From contig CALCKU010000148.1 of NCBI GenBank assembly GCA_937965735.1, forward strand, positions 1 through 33,062: DNA of 33,062 nt, in the 5' to 3' direction. Within the stretch, counting starts at the first letter, position 1. Each line of letters begins with the position of its first letter. The notes beneath the pieces are model-generated. The model worked only from the letters and a program-made list of their open reading frames with translations. It was not told the DNA's origin and made no database searches. Origin of the DNA: an uncultured Caulobacterales bacterium (GTDB lineage Bacteria > Pseudomonadota > Alphaproteobacteria > Caulobacterales > Maricaulaceae). Shown piece after piece: positions 1-10,159 of the stretch. The translations under genes and the position numbers were made by a program.

Positions 1-550
1 AGCTCTTAGAACGGCCTGTGTCACGGTCTACAAGAGTTAAAAGGGGGGTCTTACGCTTCCAACGTCGTGGAGTAGATTTGCCACCTACATATGTTTCGTC
101 AATTTCGACAATGCCGCCGCCAGAACCAAAAGGGACATCCAAATAGCCAGAACGCATAGCTTCACGTAAACGGTGCGCCATAAACCAAGCTGTTTTATAT
201 GTGACCTCAAGTGTGCGCTCTAATTGCTTGCTAGAGATACCCTTTTTACTGCTCATCATAAGGTAAGCGGCTTGTAACCATTTGTGTAAAGGGACGTGAG
301 AGCTTTCAAATACAGTACCGACACGAACTGTAAATTGCTTGCGACATGCACCACACTTCTTTAGACCGTGACGCACTACGCCTTCAGGATTCTTTTTAGA
401 AGGCTTAGACCGTACACCCTTAAGCTCATAAATCTTCTTTTCTGTGTTTTCACAGTGAGGACATACGGGCGTGTCACCCCAAATCAAAGACTCAAGGTGT
501 GCGAAGGCGTCTGCTTCATTATGGAAAAAAGATTTAGATAAAATGCTCAT
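1..550 (-). CDS. IS1595-family (ISXO2-like) transposase, N-terminal part, truncated by window edge
   Basis: Manual reverse-complement translation from ATG at 550 is open to position 1: MSILSKSFFHNEADAFAHLESLIWGDTPVCPHCENTEKKIYELKG...CGACRKQFTVRVGTVFESSHVPLHKWLQAAYLMMSSKKGISSKQLERTLEVTYKTAWFMAHRLREAM...IVEIDETYVGGKSTPRRWKRKTP. Zinc ribbon plus IDETYVGG matches the ISXO2-like DDE domain. Not in the ORF track because it has no stop inside the window. Confidence 0.9.
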   Translation of the reverse strand, partial: MSILSKSFFHNEADAFAHLESLIWGDTPVCPHCENTEKKIYELKGVRSKPSKKNPEGVVRHGLKKCGACRKQFTVRVGTVFESSHVPLHKWLQAAYLMMSSKKGISSKQLERTLEVTYKTAWFMAHRLREAMRSGYLDVPFGSGGGIVEIDETYVGGKSTPRRWKRKTPLLTLVDRDTGRSKS

Positions 551-717
551 AGGCATTATATGCACTATAAGTCATGGGTTTGTTAAGTATATATACGCCC
601 AATAATAGGCGCTCACCACCTGTCTTGCGGGATGCTTTATAACAAGAGAGGTACATAATTGAACATGAGAGGGATAATTTTACGCGACCTTTTGCAGAGT
701 TATGCGTATAACAGAGT

Positions 718-1629
718 ATGACGAAAAAATATATCTCTCTAAAATCCGCTCTGACTCTATCGCTCGCCAGCACAATTCTACTTTCAGCGTGTCGTGACAG
801 CCTGCCAAAGGACACACAAAAAATTGCGCCATATCAAGCGGTTGACCCTGATTTTAAAATTCGCGCGACGACAGACTTTGAAAGTCCCACGCGCATCTCT
901 AAGTCCGTCTTTATGCCAAATTTAATCGCGGGCTGGGCCTCTCAAATTATTTTACTCGACATTGACGGCGCATTACTACGAACGCAAATGGGCACGTTAA
1001 ACCCTATTCAGTTTGAAACGGGTCCCTATATTGATCTTCATGGGTTAGGCCGCAAAGGTGAACCGGGCTTATTGCTCGCCCTGACCGATGAAAATCGTTT
1101 GCAGGCTTTTATTGAGAGCAGTGATGACGGTGACTTTACCCGCATTCCCGTCTCAATACCTAATATTAAGATTAAACGCTTCTGCAAAACACATGATTTT
1201 ATCACGCCAAGCCTGAATGTTTATACGGAAACAAATGACATTGTAACACTCGGCATTACTATTGAGGCAAACAAACAAGTCACACTCAATTCCAATGACG
1301 TGCCAAAGACAGATATGTGTCATAAAAACACTCTTGAATTTGGCCCTTCAGACCAGACACCCGATCAAACGTATTTGGTTATCAGCCCAAATATTAAAAA
1401 CCCGCATTTACGTCTTGATACGAAAACAGAAACAAAATTTGTTGAAATACAGGACGGATTAAGCATTCAAGGCCTTAAAGACCCAAACTCTATTGCTGTG
1501 ACAGATATAAATTTAGGTAGCGCATTTAACCAAGGCGCAATCCTTATAACAGACAGGGATAGTCCACGCTCCGTCCTGATTGCTTGGGATTACTTCAAGA
1601 AAGTAGTAAAGTCAGAAATGCCAAATTAG
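718..1629 (+). CDS. putative lipoprotein of unknown function
   Basis: 303-aa ORF with signal peptide and lipobox-like LLSAC near the N-terminus; no family recognised. Confidence 0.65.
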   Translation: MTKKYISLKSALTLSLASTILLSACRDSLPKDTQKIAPYQAVDPDFKIRATTDFESPTRISKSVFMPNLIAGWASQIILLDIDGALLRTQMGTLNPIQFETGPYIDLHGLGRKGEPGLLLALTDENRLQAFIESSDDGDFTRIPVSIPNIKIKRFCKTHDFITPSLNVYTETNDIVTLGITIEANKQVTLNSNDVPKTDMCHKNTLEFGPSDQTPDQTYLVISPNIKNPHLRLDTKTETKFVEIQDGLSIQGLKDPNSIAVTDINLGSAFNQGAILITDRDSPRSVLIAWDYFKKVVKSEMPN

Positions 1630-1686
1630 CCAGTCAACACGCAACGCATTTTAGCCGTGTGACACTTAAAAATTTCTTATAACGAC

Positions 1687-2736
1687 CTAGGATTGATTGA
1701 TGCGCGTTAATCGCGCGACATGAATTGCCACGAGAAAAACAAATATCGATGTAAATTGGTGAGCTAGAGATAAAGAGAGCGGCGCGACCATCAAAAGTGT
1801 CCATATGCCGAGTAAAACCTGCACCAGTAATAAAACTAAAAATATACCCATAACACGCCCGACGCGCGGATTAATCAATCTCGACGTTATGAAGACCCAT
1901 AAGCCTATTGCAAGAATGATATAGGCTAAAGTTCTGTGATTGAACTGAATCGCCGCAGTATTTTCAAAAAAATTACGCCAAAAAGGCGATATAACACCGT
2001 AACCATTTGGAATAAAATCACCATCCATTAAAGGCCACGTATTATAAGATTTGCCCGAATGCGTACCCGCAACGAACGCACCAAGAATAATTTGTAAGTA
2101 AACAATAGCGGCTAAAAAACCCGTTCGCTTGGTTAAGACCACCCCTCTCAAACGGCGAGGCCATCCCTCTTTTTGATCTCTCCAGAGCCAATACAAAGCA
2201 CCGAGTATAATGAACGCCATACCCAAATGTGTTGCCAAACGGTAAGGGCTAACATCGACTCGGTCATTCGAAAGGCCGCTTGCGACCATCCACCAGCCAA
2301 TACCACCCTGAATTCCAATCAAGATAAGAATTGCAAAAAATCGCTTTACATGTCCAAAGGGTAATTTGCGTCGTATAAGAAAATAGAAAAATGGAAGCGC
2401 ATATGCCAATCCAATCAAGCGTCCAAGCTGCCGGTGCGACCACTCCATAAAATAAATAAATTCAAACCCTTTTAAATCCATATCGGGATGTTCAACAACA
2501 AATTCAGGGATTTGTTTATATTTTTCAAACTCCGATAACCATTGCTCATGGTTCAAAGGCGGCAAGACCCCTGTAATCGGACGCCATTCTGTAATCGAAA
2601 GCCCTGAATTCGTAAGGCGGGTTGCGCCACCTAAAACAATCATTGCCGCCACCAAGACCAGCATTATTGCGAGCCATATGCCAAGGCTTACCTGCGTCCT
2701 TGAATCAAAATTCATTTGTTGTCTAAAATTTGACAT
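1687..2736 (-). CDS. ctaA: heme A synthase (COX15/CtaA family)
   Basis: Multi-TM protein with VVLGGATRLTNSGLSITEWRPITGVLPPL, EFIYFMEWSHRQLGR, GAFVAGTHSGKSYNTWPLMDG and FNHRTLAY motifs; likely start MSNFRQQ (ORF track starts at 2754). Confidence 0.93.
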   Translation of the reverse strand: MSNFRQQMNFDSRTQVSLGIWLAIMLVLVAAMIVLGGATRLTNSGLSITEWRPITGVLPPLNHEQWLSEFEKYKQIPEFVVEHPDMDLKGFEFIYFMEWSHRQLGRLIGLAYALPFFYFLIRRKLPFGHVKRFFAILILIGIQGGIGWWMVASGLSNDRVDVSPYRLATHLGMAFIILGALYWLWRDQKEGWPRRLRGVVLTKRTGFLAAIVYLQIILGAFVAGTHSGKSYNTWPLMDGDFIPNGYGVISPFWRNFFENTAAIQFNHRTLAYIILAIGLWVFITSRLINPRVGRVMGIFLVLLLVQVLLGIWTLLMVAPLSLSLAHQFTSIFVFLVAIHVARLTRINQS

Positions 2737-2849
2737 AGGTGTGGAATAAACCAATCATCAGGGCATTTAAAAGGGTGAATTTAAAATATGTGAATTCGCC
2801 GCACTTTTATGCAAGATTATGTCTATATCAAGTTCAAAAAATTAAAAAT

Positions 2850-2926
2850 TGGTCGGAACGGCAGGATTTGAACCTGCGACCCCTAAGCCCCCAGCTTAGT
2901 GCGCTACCAGACTGCGCTACGCTCCG
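2850..2926 (-). tRNA. tRNA-Pro(GGG)
   Basis: Reverse complement CGGAGCG-TA-GCGC-AGTCTGGTA-GCGC-A-CTAAG-CTGGGGG-CTTAG-GGGTC-GCAGG-TTCAAAT-CCTGC-CGTTCCG-A-CCA folds as a cloverleaf with encoded CCA; anticodon GGG. Confidence 0.95.
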
Positions 2927-3038
2927 ACATTGAAGTCGGTATATGACGAGAATTACCATTGCGCAATACGCAATTCACATTCCGTATTAAAACTGAATTA
3001 GGGGCTAAATCCGTAAAAACGTTTTGATTTATATACGC

Positions 3039-3863
3039 TTAAGCATCGGCCTTGAATGCAATCCATTGAGACCGTAATGCGGTCAATCGGTCAAGCGCTG
3101 AATTTAAATCCTCAGCAATCTCATTTGAAATTGACGGGGCGGGATGGGTCTTTGCTTCAACCTCTTTGTTTGTGGTATGATTTTCAACATTAACGCCCGA
3201 ATTGGAAGTGTCCGCATGCACGGGAGGCGACGAAAGCGCAATATCATGTGCATTGACCCCAAATGTTGTCGCATGCGCGGCAATAATATCATCCTGCGGA
3301 TTTGGAATAAACACATCTTCGGTTTCATTATCCTCAATCGGTCTAAAGAATGATTTTTTAGACTGAGTATGTGCAACACCCTTATTGAAAACAGGTTGAT
3401 TAGACGCAGGATGATTAGACGTAGGATGATTAGGCACAGGCCGCGTTTTATCTGAAATATCAACACTCGATGTATGCGCCCTAGACCTTTCGGGTTCATT
3501 TTTCTGAGGCGCTTTTGCGTTTGCAATTCTCTTTGGAATTAAAACCGTATCGGATATGTCCTTATCAAGCGCGGCTTTCTCAATGGATTGCCCTAATTCA
3601 ACAACTCTTTGTGGGCCTTTTACACGAATAAGCTTTTGAACATCTTTTATCGGATGCTTTTCGTCATGTAACAATATTTTTATACCCCGAAGGAATTCTA
3701 TATCTTCGGGTCGGTAAAAACGGCGCCCCCCACCCCGTTTGATGGGTTTAATATGAGAAAATTTAGACTCCCAAAAGCGCAAAACATGTGGCTGAAGATC
3801 TAACTCTTCTCCCGCTTCGCTAATGGTACGAAAAGCCCGTGTAGTCTTCTTTTTCATCCCCAA
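3039..3863 (-). CDS. MerR family transcriptional regulator
   Basis: N-terminal helix-turn-helix: [69 protein letters not shown]; next to ihfA, as is common in alphaproteobacteria. Confidence 0.9.
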   Translation of the reverse strand: MGMKKKTTRAFRTISEAGEELDLQPHVLRFWESKFSHIKPIKRGGGRRFYRPEDIEFLRGIKILLHDEKHPIKDVQKLIRVKGPQRVVELGQSIEKAALDKDISDTVLIPKRIANAKAPQKNEPERSRAHTSSVDISDKTRPVPNHPTSNHPASNQPVFNKGVAHTQSKKSFFRPIEDNETEDVFIPNPQDDIIAAHATTFGVNAHDIALSSPPVHADTSNSGVNVENHTTNKEVEAKTHPAPSISNEIAEDLNSALDRLTALRSQWIAFKADA

Positions 3864-3982
3864 AACCCCATAAGCAAAATATATAATGGGCTAGATATAG
3901 CTAATATATATTTATGGGCTAAATATGTTATGCGCTAAACATATGAATGCGCATTAATTTACATAACCCGAATCAGACTCTA

Positions 3983-4291
3983 TCACGGTTTAGGGGATAA
4001 AGACGAATCGACACGTTCTCGTAAAACTTGTGAGGGCTTAAACACCAAAACACGGCGCGAGGTAATTTGAACGGTCTGGCCTGTTTTGGGGTTACGCCCG
4101 ACCCGCTCGTTTTTATCCCGGAGTGAAAAGGTTCCAAATCCTGCTAGCTTAACAGTTTCACCGCGGATTAAGGCATCGATAACATGATTAATTATGCTCT
4201 CGACCAACTGAGCGCTTTCAGACCGAGACAGCCCGATTTCCCTGTAGAGTGATTCTGCAAGGTCTGCGCGTGTAACTGTACCTATACTCAT
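3983..4291 (-). CDS. ihfA: integration host factor subunit alpha
   Basis: HU/IHF family: [65 protein letters not shown]. Confidence 0.93.
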   Translation of the reverse strand: MSIGTVTRADLAESLYREIGLSRSESAQLVESIINHVIDALIRGETVKLAGFGTFSLRDKNERVGRNPKTGQTVQITSRRVLVFKPSQVLRERVDSSLSPKP

Positions 4292-4404
4292 GTTTTATTG
4301 TCCCCCAAAAACTCAACCTGAATTCCGAGTCCATTAAGCAAATTAAGACTTGCAAGTACAATAAAAAACGCTGTTACAGCTATATTTCCTGCATTATTAG
4401 AGGC

Positions 4405-5382
4405 TTAGAGACGTATTAAAGCCGCCCCCCATGTGAAACCGCCGCCAAATGCCTCTAACATAACCAAGTCTCCAGCCTTAATTCGTCCATCAACCTTAGC
4501 GTGAGCAAAAGCCAGAGGCACAGAGGCGGCAGAGGTGTTAGCATGCCATTCGACAGTCGAAATAACTTGCTCTGGATTGATTTTTAATTGTTTGGCCACG
4601 CCGTTTAATATTCTTTGATTGGCTTGATGCGGTACGAACCAATCAATCTCTGAAACAGGAATACCAGCTTCATTTGCGCACGTTTCCATTGCCTGTGAAA
4701 TATCTCTAACAGCATGACGAAAAACTTGATTTCCAATCATACGAACATGACCGACAGTTTGCGTTGTTGACGGGCCGCCGTCCACGTAAAGCAATTCACG
4801 AAAACGACCATCCGAGCGTATAAATGTATTCAATACGCCCTTGCGATTTATATCCGTTTCATCGACTTCTTGCGCCGAGAATATAAATGCGCCTGCCCCG
4901 TCCCCGAACAAAACACAAGTCCCCCTGTCTTCCCAATCCAAAATTCTGGAAAAGGTTTCGGCCCCAATCACGAGCACATTTTTCGCACTTTCCGTTCGAA
5001 TCATAGAATCCGCGAGCTTAACAGCGTAGATAAAACCACTGCATACCGCCTGTATATCAAAGGCAGCCCCGTGACGGATTCCCAAACGCTCTTGAACCAG
5101 AGTCGCCGTCGCCGGAAATGTATAATCGGGCGTGGTTGTTGCCATAATAATCAGATCAATTTCTTGCGCGTCCATATCCGCATCTTTCAACGCAGAGAGC
5201 GCCGCCGCATAGGCCAGATCAGACGTCGTTTCCCCCTCTGCCGCGATATGGCGCTGACCAATACCCGTCCGTTCACGAATCCACGAATCTGAGGTGTCTA
5301 CCGTTTTTGATAATTCTTCATTAGAGAGAACACGCTCTGGAAGATAACGCCCAACACCGCGAAAAATAGATCGAACCGCCAT
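4405..5382 (-). CDS. fabH: beta-ketoacyl-ACP synthase III
   Basis: [33 protein letters not shown], active-site region [23 protein letters not shown] and [14 protein letters not shown] motifs. Confidence 0.97.
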   Translation of the reverse strand: MAVRSIFRGVGRYLPERVLSNEELSKTVDTSDSWIRERTGIGQRHIAAEGETTSDLAYAAALSALKDADMDAQEIDLIIMATTTPDYTFPATATLVQERLGIRHGAAFDIQAVCSGFIYAVKLADSMIRTESAKNVLVIGAETFSRILDWEDRGTCVLFGDGAGAFIFSAQEVDETDINRKGVLNTFIRSDGRFRELLYVDGGPSTTQTVGHVRMIGNQVFRHAVRDISQAMETCANEAGIPVSEIDWFVPHQANQRILNGVAKQLKINPEQVISTVEWHANTSAASVPLAFAHAKVDGRIKAGDLVMLEAFGGGFTWGAALIRL

Positions 5383-6434
5383 TATGCAATAAATCCTATA
5401 TTATCGTCTTCATCATGTAGCCGTAATAACGTCTCTTCAATTTGTTCCAAAAAGTCACTTTCTGCTAAGCCGAGAGCGATATTCAGCGCATTCGAGAACC
5501 CAATCGCATCGGTCCCGCCATGACTTTTCACCACAATACCATTTAACCCTAAAAACACGCCGCCATTGGCGTTACGCGGGTCAATGCTGGTTTTCATTTT
5601 TTTAAGCGCCCGCATATTTAAAAACGAGGTAAATTTTGACCAAGCGGACCCTTGCAAAGCCTCGGATAAAAAAGAGCCCACAAGCTTAGCCGTCCCCTCC
5701 GCCGTTTTCAGGGCTATATTGCCCGTGAAGCCGTCAGTAACAATCACATCTGCCGTGCCCATAGCAATATCATTCCCTTCAACATAGCCGATATAATTTA
5801 TGTCTAACTCGCTCTCGAATAATCTTTGATGCGCGGCCTTGATAACGGCATTGCCTTTAAGGTCTTCGGTTCCAACATTTAAAAGCCCGACAGTCGGTGA
5901 TTCTTTATTATAAATGGCCCTAAAATAAGCTTCACCTAAGACTGCAAATTCAGTGAGTTGCGCAGCGTCACACTCTATATTAGCTCCCACATCCAAGACC
6001 ACGCACATGCCCTCCACACGCGGCCAAGAGGCAGCGATAGCAGGCCTTTGCACGCCCGCTTTCATGCGAAGCTGTAATTTAGACATGGCCATTAGCGCGC
6101 CCGTATTCCCCGCAGACACGGCGAGTATGGCCTCTCCCTTTTTGACCGATTCAATCGTGTTCCACATTGATGTACCCTTGCCGCGCCGCAAGGCTTGAGA
6201 CGGCTTTGTTTCCATATCAATCGCCGTATCTGTGTGTTGTATAGTTGAATACGCATCCGTTAAAGGCGCGCGCTCTAGTAAGGGCCTGAGCTTTTCTGAA
6301 TCTCCGTGTAAAATAAATTTCACATTTCCAGAATGATCATGGGCTGTCAGAAAATGCTCAATCCCTTCAATAACAATTTCAGGCGAATTATCACCACCAA
6401 AGGCATCAATCGAAAGAACAGGTGCTTGTGGCAT
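5382..6434 (-). CDS. plsX: phosphate acyltransferase PlsX
   Basis: [59 protein letters not shown]; abuts fabH. Confidence 0.96.
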   Translation of the reverse strand: MPQAPVLSIDAFGGDNSPEIVIEGIEHFLTAHDHSGNVKFILHGDSEKLRPLLERAPLTDAYSTIQHTDTAIDMETKPSQALRRGKGTSMWNTIESVKKGEAILAVSAGNTGALMAMSKLQLRMKAGVQRPAIAASWPRVEGMCVVLDVGANIECDAAQLTEFAVLGEAYFRAIYNKESPTVGLLNVGTEDLKGNAVIKAAHQRLFESELDINYIGYVEGNDIAMGTADVIVTDGFTGNIALKTAEGTAKLVGSFLSEALQGSAWSKFTSFLNMRALKKMKTSIDPRNANGGVFLGLNGIVVKSHGGTDAIGFSNALNIALGLAESDFLEQIEETLLRLHDEDDNIGFIA

Positions 6435-6550
6435 AAAATATACATCTTTTTAATCGGCGTGTCTCGCACGTCACAGTCAGCTTAGAACTATAGCGGATGC
6501 AAAACGACTATTCTATTAAAAGATGAAGAACTTATGGGCTGTTATCGCAC

Positions 6551-6607
6551 AGGCCATAAATTGCAGAGGCCATAAATTATAGAGGCCGTAAATTATAGAG
6601 GCCGTAA
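6551..6607. repeat. about 3.5 copies of a 16-bp tandem repeat (aggccrtaaattatag)
   Basis: Seen directly: aggccataaattgcag / aggccataaattatag / aggccgtaaattatag / aggccgtaa. Confidence 0.9.
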
Positions 6608-6898
6608 TCGGATAAGACGGTTTAAACCAAAGCACCGCGCTGTTACCGAAAGAAAGCTCGCCTTTTCTTTTGGCACTTAGCAAGCGTCCAATAGGTGACA
6701 TCGGCGGAACGAAAAAAAATGCGTCTTGACACAATGCCGCCTCTGCTCCGACTTAATTTTCGTAGACGTGATTGGATGTGATTGGCTAAAAGTTAAGCCC
6801 ATATAATCTTTTCAAAATTAGACCCGTCAACTTAGGGATATGGTAAATTTGAAAAATCTTGGCGGTGAATATTCATAAACGCTCAACGTCAAAAATCG

Positions 6899-7531
6899 CT
6901 AAAACTTAAATTCGGGAAATTCAAAATCTGCGAGGGCAAGCTCGCCTAGACTTTTCTGCGACAGGCTGTCTGAGCAAACGACACAAAAAGCGGCCAATTG
7001 AGTCGCAAATTTTTCGCCTTCAAGCGATAAACCACCCACTTCAAACGTCTCCGTATCCACAGGCTTATTTACGGGCGTATCCGCTTCTGTCACAGAAAGT
7101 AAGCCTTTTTCGAAAGCTTTATATAGAGGGGCATTTGGCGCGAGTGTATTCAACGCATCGTCATAAGTTTTCAGGCGTGTATAAAACAACTTCATCATCG
7201 GCTTAATCCGCTTTGAAACACCCGTGTCCGATATACCCTCTTCCCGTAAAGCCACGTCAAAATCATCCTTCATATAATCAAATATCGCTTGTGACAGCCG
7301 CCTCCCGTCTGCGCCAAAGGGCCTTATCGCTTTTAAAATTATAGCGATATGAAGCGTTAAGAAATCAATTCGTCCGTCATAAGTATCGGGAACGCGATGT
7401 TCGCCGTAAAAAACGGGTTTTCTGGAATGGGCCAGCAGGGCTGTATAAATCCGTTCCGCGTCACGCATTTGCGCCGTTTGTTTTCCAAATATCCCAGACA
7501 GTAGGCCTGACAGTAGATTGGGCATGTCCAC
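6899..7531 (-). CDS. ubiquinol-cytochrome c chaperone family protein (CBP3-like)
   Basis: 210-aa protein with YTALLAHSRKPVFYGEHRVPDTYDGRIDFLTLHIAIILKAI...AIFDYMKDDFDVALREEGISDTGVSKRIKPMMKLFYTRLKTYDDAL; divergent from bamE as in other alphaproteobacteria. Confidence 0.85.
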   Translation of the reverse strand: MDMPNLLSGLLSGIFGKQTAQMRDAERIYTALLAHSRKPVFYGEHRVPDTYDGRIDFLTLHIAIILKAIRPFGADGRRLSQAIFDYMKDDFDVALREEGISDTGVSKRIKPMMKLFYTRLKTYDDALNTLAPNAPLYKAFEKGLLSVTEADTPVNKPVDTETFEVGGLSLEGEKFATQLAAFCVVCSDSLSQKSLGELALADFEFPEFKF

Positions 7532-7602
7532 TCCATTAAATTTCAGTATCTATCTTGCATGATTGCCTACGTTTATGTAGGTCAAAGTCTTAAATCTAGC
7601 GA

Positions 7603-8118
7603 ATGTTGGACGATATGACGCGAACACTCTTAAAATCTGCCGCAATTTTTGCAATGGCTTATACCTTATCTGCTTGCAATCCCGTTTTGCGAACACATGG
7701 TTACATTGCGGCAGAAGATAAGCCTCAAGCGGTTGAGCCCAATTCGGACACGAAAGCCAGCGTTTTGGCCCGTCTTGGCAATCCTTCTGTCAAAGGCACG
7801 TTCAGTGAAGAGCTAGATACCGATACGTGGTATTATATGACCAGTGTTCGCCAACGCGTCGCCTATTTACGTCCATTGGTTGAAGAGCGTTCAATCACAG
7901 CGATTTCTTTTAACAAAGACGGCCAAGTCGAAAAAGTTGCTGAATACGGCATTGAAGATGGTCGTTACGTTAATTATGTCGATCGCAAAACGCCGACACG
8001 AGGCCGCGAGCTTTCTGTACTCGAACAAATTTTTGGCACGATCGGGCGTTTACCGACACAACAATTAGGCGGCCAACGTGATATTCCAGGCGGGGCGGGT
8101 GGCCCTGGCGGCGGTTAA
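7603..8118 (+). CDS. bamE: outer membrane protein assembly factor BamE (SmpA/OmlA)
   Basis: Lipobox LSAC, then KASVLARLGNPSVKGTF...WYYMTSVRQRVAYLRPLVEERSITAISFNKDGQVEKV. Confidence 0.88.
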   Translation: MLDDMTRTLLKSAAIFAMAYTLSACNPVLRTHGYIAAEDKPQAVEPNSDTKASVLARLGNPSVKGTFSEELDTDTWYYMTSVRQRVAYLRPLVEERSITAISFNKDGQVEKVAEYGIEDGRYVNYVDRKTPTRGRELSVLEQIFGTIGRLPTQQLGGQRDIPGGAGGPGGG

Positions 8119-8180
8119 TCAATCGCGTTTATGCGCTTTATTACTCGCAATAGACCCAAACCGTGTCGAGCGCAAAAGTC

Positions 8181-9191
8181 CTAAAAGTGGCTGTAACCTG
8201 TTTTTTGTATTGGATAGACAGAGCCATCAGGCTTTAAAACTATAACGCTCGCCTGCTCGCTGTGTACACCCTCACAGCCATTCTTAAGGTTTACTGCACG
8301 TCCAATACACGTCAAAGGCACACCCAGTTTTTTAGCCGATTTTTTAATGTCATCTCTGGACTTGGGATTGGCAAGAAAAACCAGTTCATAATCATCCCCA
8401 GAGGTGATCAATGTCTCTATGCGGTTGTTCTTATTCGCATCTAACCATGCTCGACTGGATTCAGAGAGCGGAATATCCGCCAAGTTTACCTGCAAACCAA
8501 CACCACTCGCTTTTGCAATATGTCCTAAATCGGATAGCAGACCGTCTGAAACATCGGCGCAAGCTGTAGCTTCTGCCCGTAAAAGCTTGCGTAAAAGCAG
8601 GCGTGGAACGGGCCTAAAATAAGCCTCTTCCCAAGTCCAAATTGCCTCGCCATTTGGCAACATGCCAAGATTTTGTCCAAGTATGAGCTTAAGCCCAAGC
8701 CCCGCATCGCCAATGGTGCCACTAACCCAAACTTCGTCCCCAACCTGCCCACCAGACCGTTTCACAATTTGCCCTTTTGGAACGAGTCCAATCAATGTGG
8801 CCGTCACCACCATAGGCCCGTCTATAGACACCGTATCTCCGCCAAAAAGAACACATTCAAACGCCTCTTGCACCGTCTGCAAACCTTTGACAAAAGCGGG
8901 AAAATAGGTCTCGATTTCAGTGGATTGCGGCCAAGCAATCGAGAGCAAATATCCAACGGGTCTTGCCCCTTTGGCCGCCAAATCAGAAAGATTAACGCGC
9001 AAAAGTTTTTCTGCCGTATTGGCACCCCAATGTTTTTTTGGGAAATGAACACCTTCAACCAAAGTGTCCTTAGTAATGACCAAATCAAACCCTGAAGGCG
9101 GTGTATAAAGCGCGGCATCATCCAGCAAGCCAAGCCCTTCTGGCCCCGCAAGCGGAGCGAGATATTTTGCAATCAGGTCAAATTCACCCAC
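8181..9191 (-). CDS. thiL: thiamine-phosphate kinase
   Basis: GEFDLIAKYLAPLA...GLLDDAALYTPPSGFDLVITKDTLVEGVHF, NLSDLAAKGARPVGYLLS, FGGDTVS, ADVSDGLLSDLGHIAKASGVG, TSGDDYELVF. Confidence 0.95.
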   Translation of the reverse strand: MGEFDLIAKYLAPLAGPEGLGLLDDAALYTPPSGFDLVITKDTLVEGVHFPKKHWGANTAEKLLRVNLSDLAAKGARPVGYLLSIAWPQSTEIETYFPAFVKGLQTVQEAFECVLFGGDTVSIDGPMVVTATLIGLVPKGQIVKRSGGQVGDEVWVSGTIGDAGLGLKLILGQNLGMLPNGEAIWTWEEAYFRPVPRLLLRKLLRAEATACADVSDGLLSDLGHIAKASGVGLQVNLADIPLSESSRAWLDANKNNRIETLITSGDDYELVFLANPKSRDDIKKSAKKLGVPLTCIGRAVNLKNGCEGVHSEQASVIVLKPDGSVYPIQKTGYSHF

Positions 9192-9732
9192 CCGATGAGG
9201 GCGCGAAAGGCTTAGCCGAACCTTGTAAACTAAATTCCGCCTTCCGTATTTTTTTGGCTATTTTATCAAGCGCACCATTCACGAAACCAGCTTGTTTAAC
9301 ATCAAAGAAATCAGCGGAGATTGACACATATTGATCTAAAATTACGGGTGCTGGCACGTCAGGACGGCGAAGAATTTCGTAACACCCCGCCCGTAAAAGG
9401 GCTCTGAGCGTTTTATCGAGGCGTGATAATTTCCAATTCTCTGATAAATGCAACGTGATTTCAGCGTCAACCTCATCTTGAAATTCGATAACGCCTTTTA
9501 CAATGTCTTCAAAAAAAGCTTCATCTGCCGCAACGTAACCGACCTCTTCTTCATGGCCAAAACGGTGATTTAAAAACTCAAAAATAACAGCTTTGGAAGC
9601 ATTGCCGCTAATGTCCATTTGGTAAAGCGCTTGCACCGCTGATAGGCGCGCACGGCGGCGTAATTTTGAATGCGGCCCACCTTTATTTTGCTTAACTTTT
9701 TGCAGTTTTTTATTTGTAGGCTCAGAATCCAT
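9184..9732 (-). CDS. nusB: transcription antitermination factor NusB
   Basis: RRRARLSAVQALYQMDISG...LSRLDKTLRALLRAGCYEILRRPDVPAPVILDQYVSISADFFDVKQAGFVNGALDKIAK. Confidence 0.95.
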   Translation of the reverse strand: MDSEPTNKKLQKVKQNKGGPHSKLRRRARLSAVQALYQMDISGNASKAVIFEFLNHRFGHEEEVGYVAADEAFFEDIVKGVIEFQDEVDAEITLHLSENWKLSRLDKTLRALLRAGCYEILRRPDVPAPVILDQYVSISADFFDVKQAGFVNGALDKIAKKIRKAEFSLQGSAKPFAPSSGG

Positions 9733-10157
9733 TAGGCCGACAATTCATTGCGAATTTTAATCATTTTCACGGCGGCATTCGCCGCAAAACCACCTTTGTC
9801 TTTTTCACTTTGTTTGGCGCGAGCCCACGCCTGTTTTTCATTTTCAACTGTGATGATACCATTGCCAATTGCAAGTTGGTGATCAACAGCCAAATCCATC
9901 AAAGCGCGTGCCGATTCTTGGCAGACATAATCATAATGCGTAGTCTCGCCTCGGATTACACAGCCCAATGCAACGTAACCGTCAAAGCCAGATTTTGCCG
10001 CTTCAGCGTAAGAAATAACATGCGGAATTTCGAGTGCGCCCGGCACAACGACTTTGATAATTTCAGCGCGCGCATCTTGTAAAACGGCTAAAGCCCCTTC
10101 AAGCAGGGCGTCTGAGATACCTTCGTAATAACGGGCTTCAATCACCAGAATTTTCAT
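9732..10157 (-). CDS. ribH: 6,7-dimethyl-8-ribityllumazine synthase
   Basis: [70 protein letters not shown]. Confidence 0.96.
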   Translation of the reverse strand: MKILVIEARYYEGISDALLEGALAVLQDARAEIIKVVVPGALEIPHVISYAEAAKSGFDGYVALGCVIRGETTHYDYVCQESARALMDLAVDHQLAIGNGIITVENEKQAWARAKQSEKDKGGFAANAAVKMIKIRNELSA

Positions 10158-10159
10158 AT

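Noticed and set aside
534-815. ORF 534..815 (-), 93 aa
   Set aside because: Overlaps the transposase start and the lipoprotein start in another frame; no protein-like motifs.
3104-3526. 140-aa minus ORF inside merR
   Set aside because: Alternate-frame shadow of the MerR regulator, biased composition (R/L/I rich).
4870-5292. 140-aa plus ORF opposite fabH
   Set aside because: Antisense shadow of a well-supported gene.
6551-6607. CRISPR-like array
   Set aside because: Contiguous 16-bp tandem repeats without spacers and no cas genes nearby.
6516-6734. 72-aa minus ORF upstream of plsX
   Set aside because: Spans the 16-bp tandem repeat, no recognisable domain, atypical composition; probably not coding.
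8673-9095. 140-aa plus ORF opposite thiL
   Set aside because: Antisense shadow of thiL.
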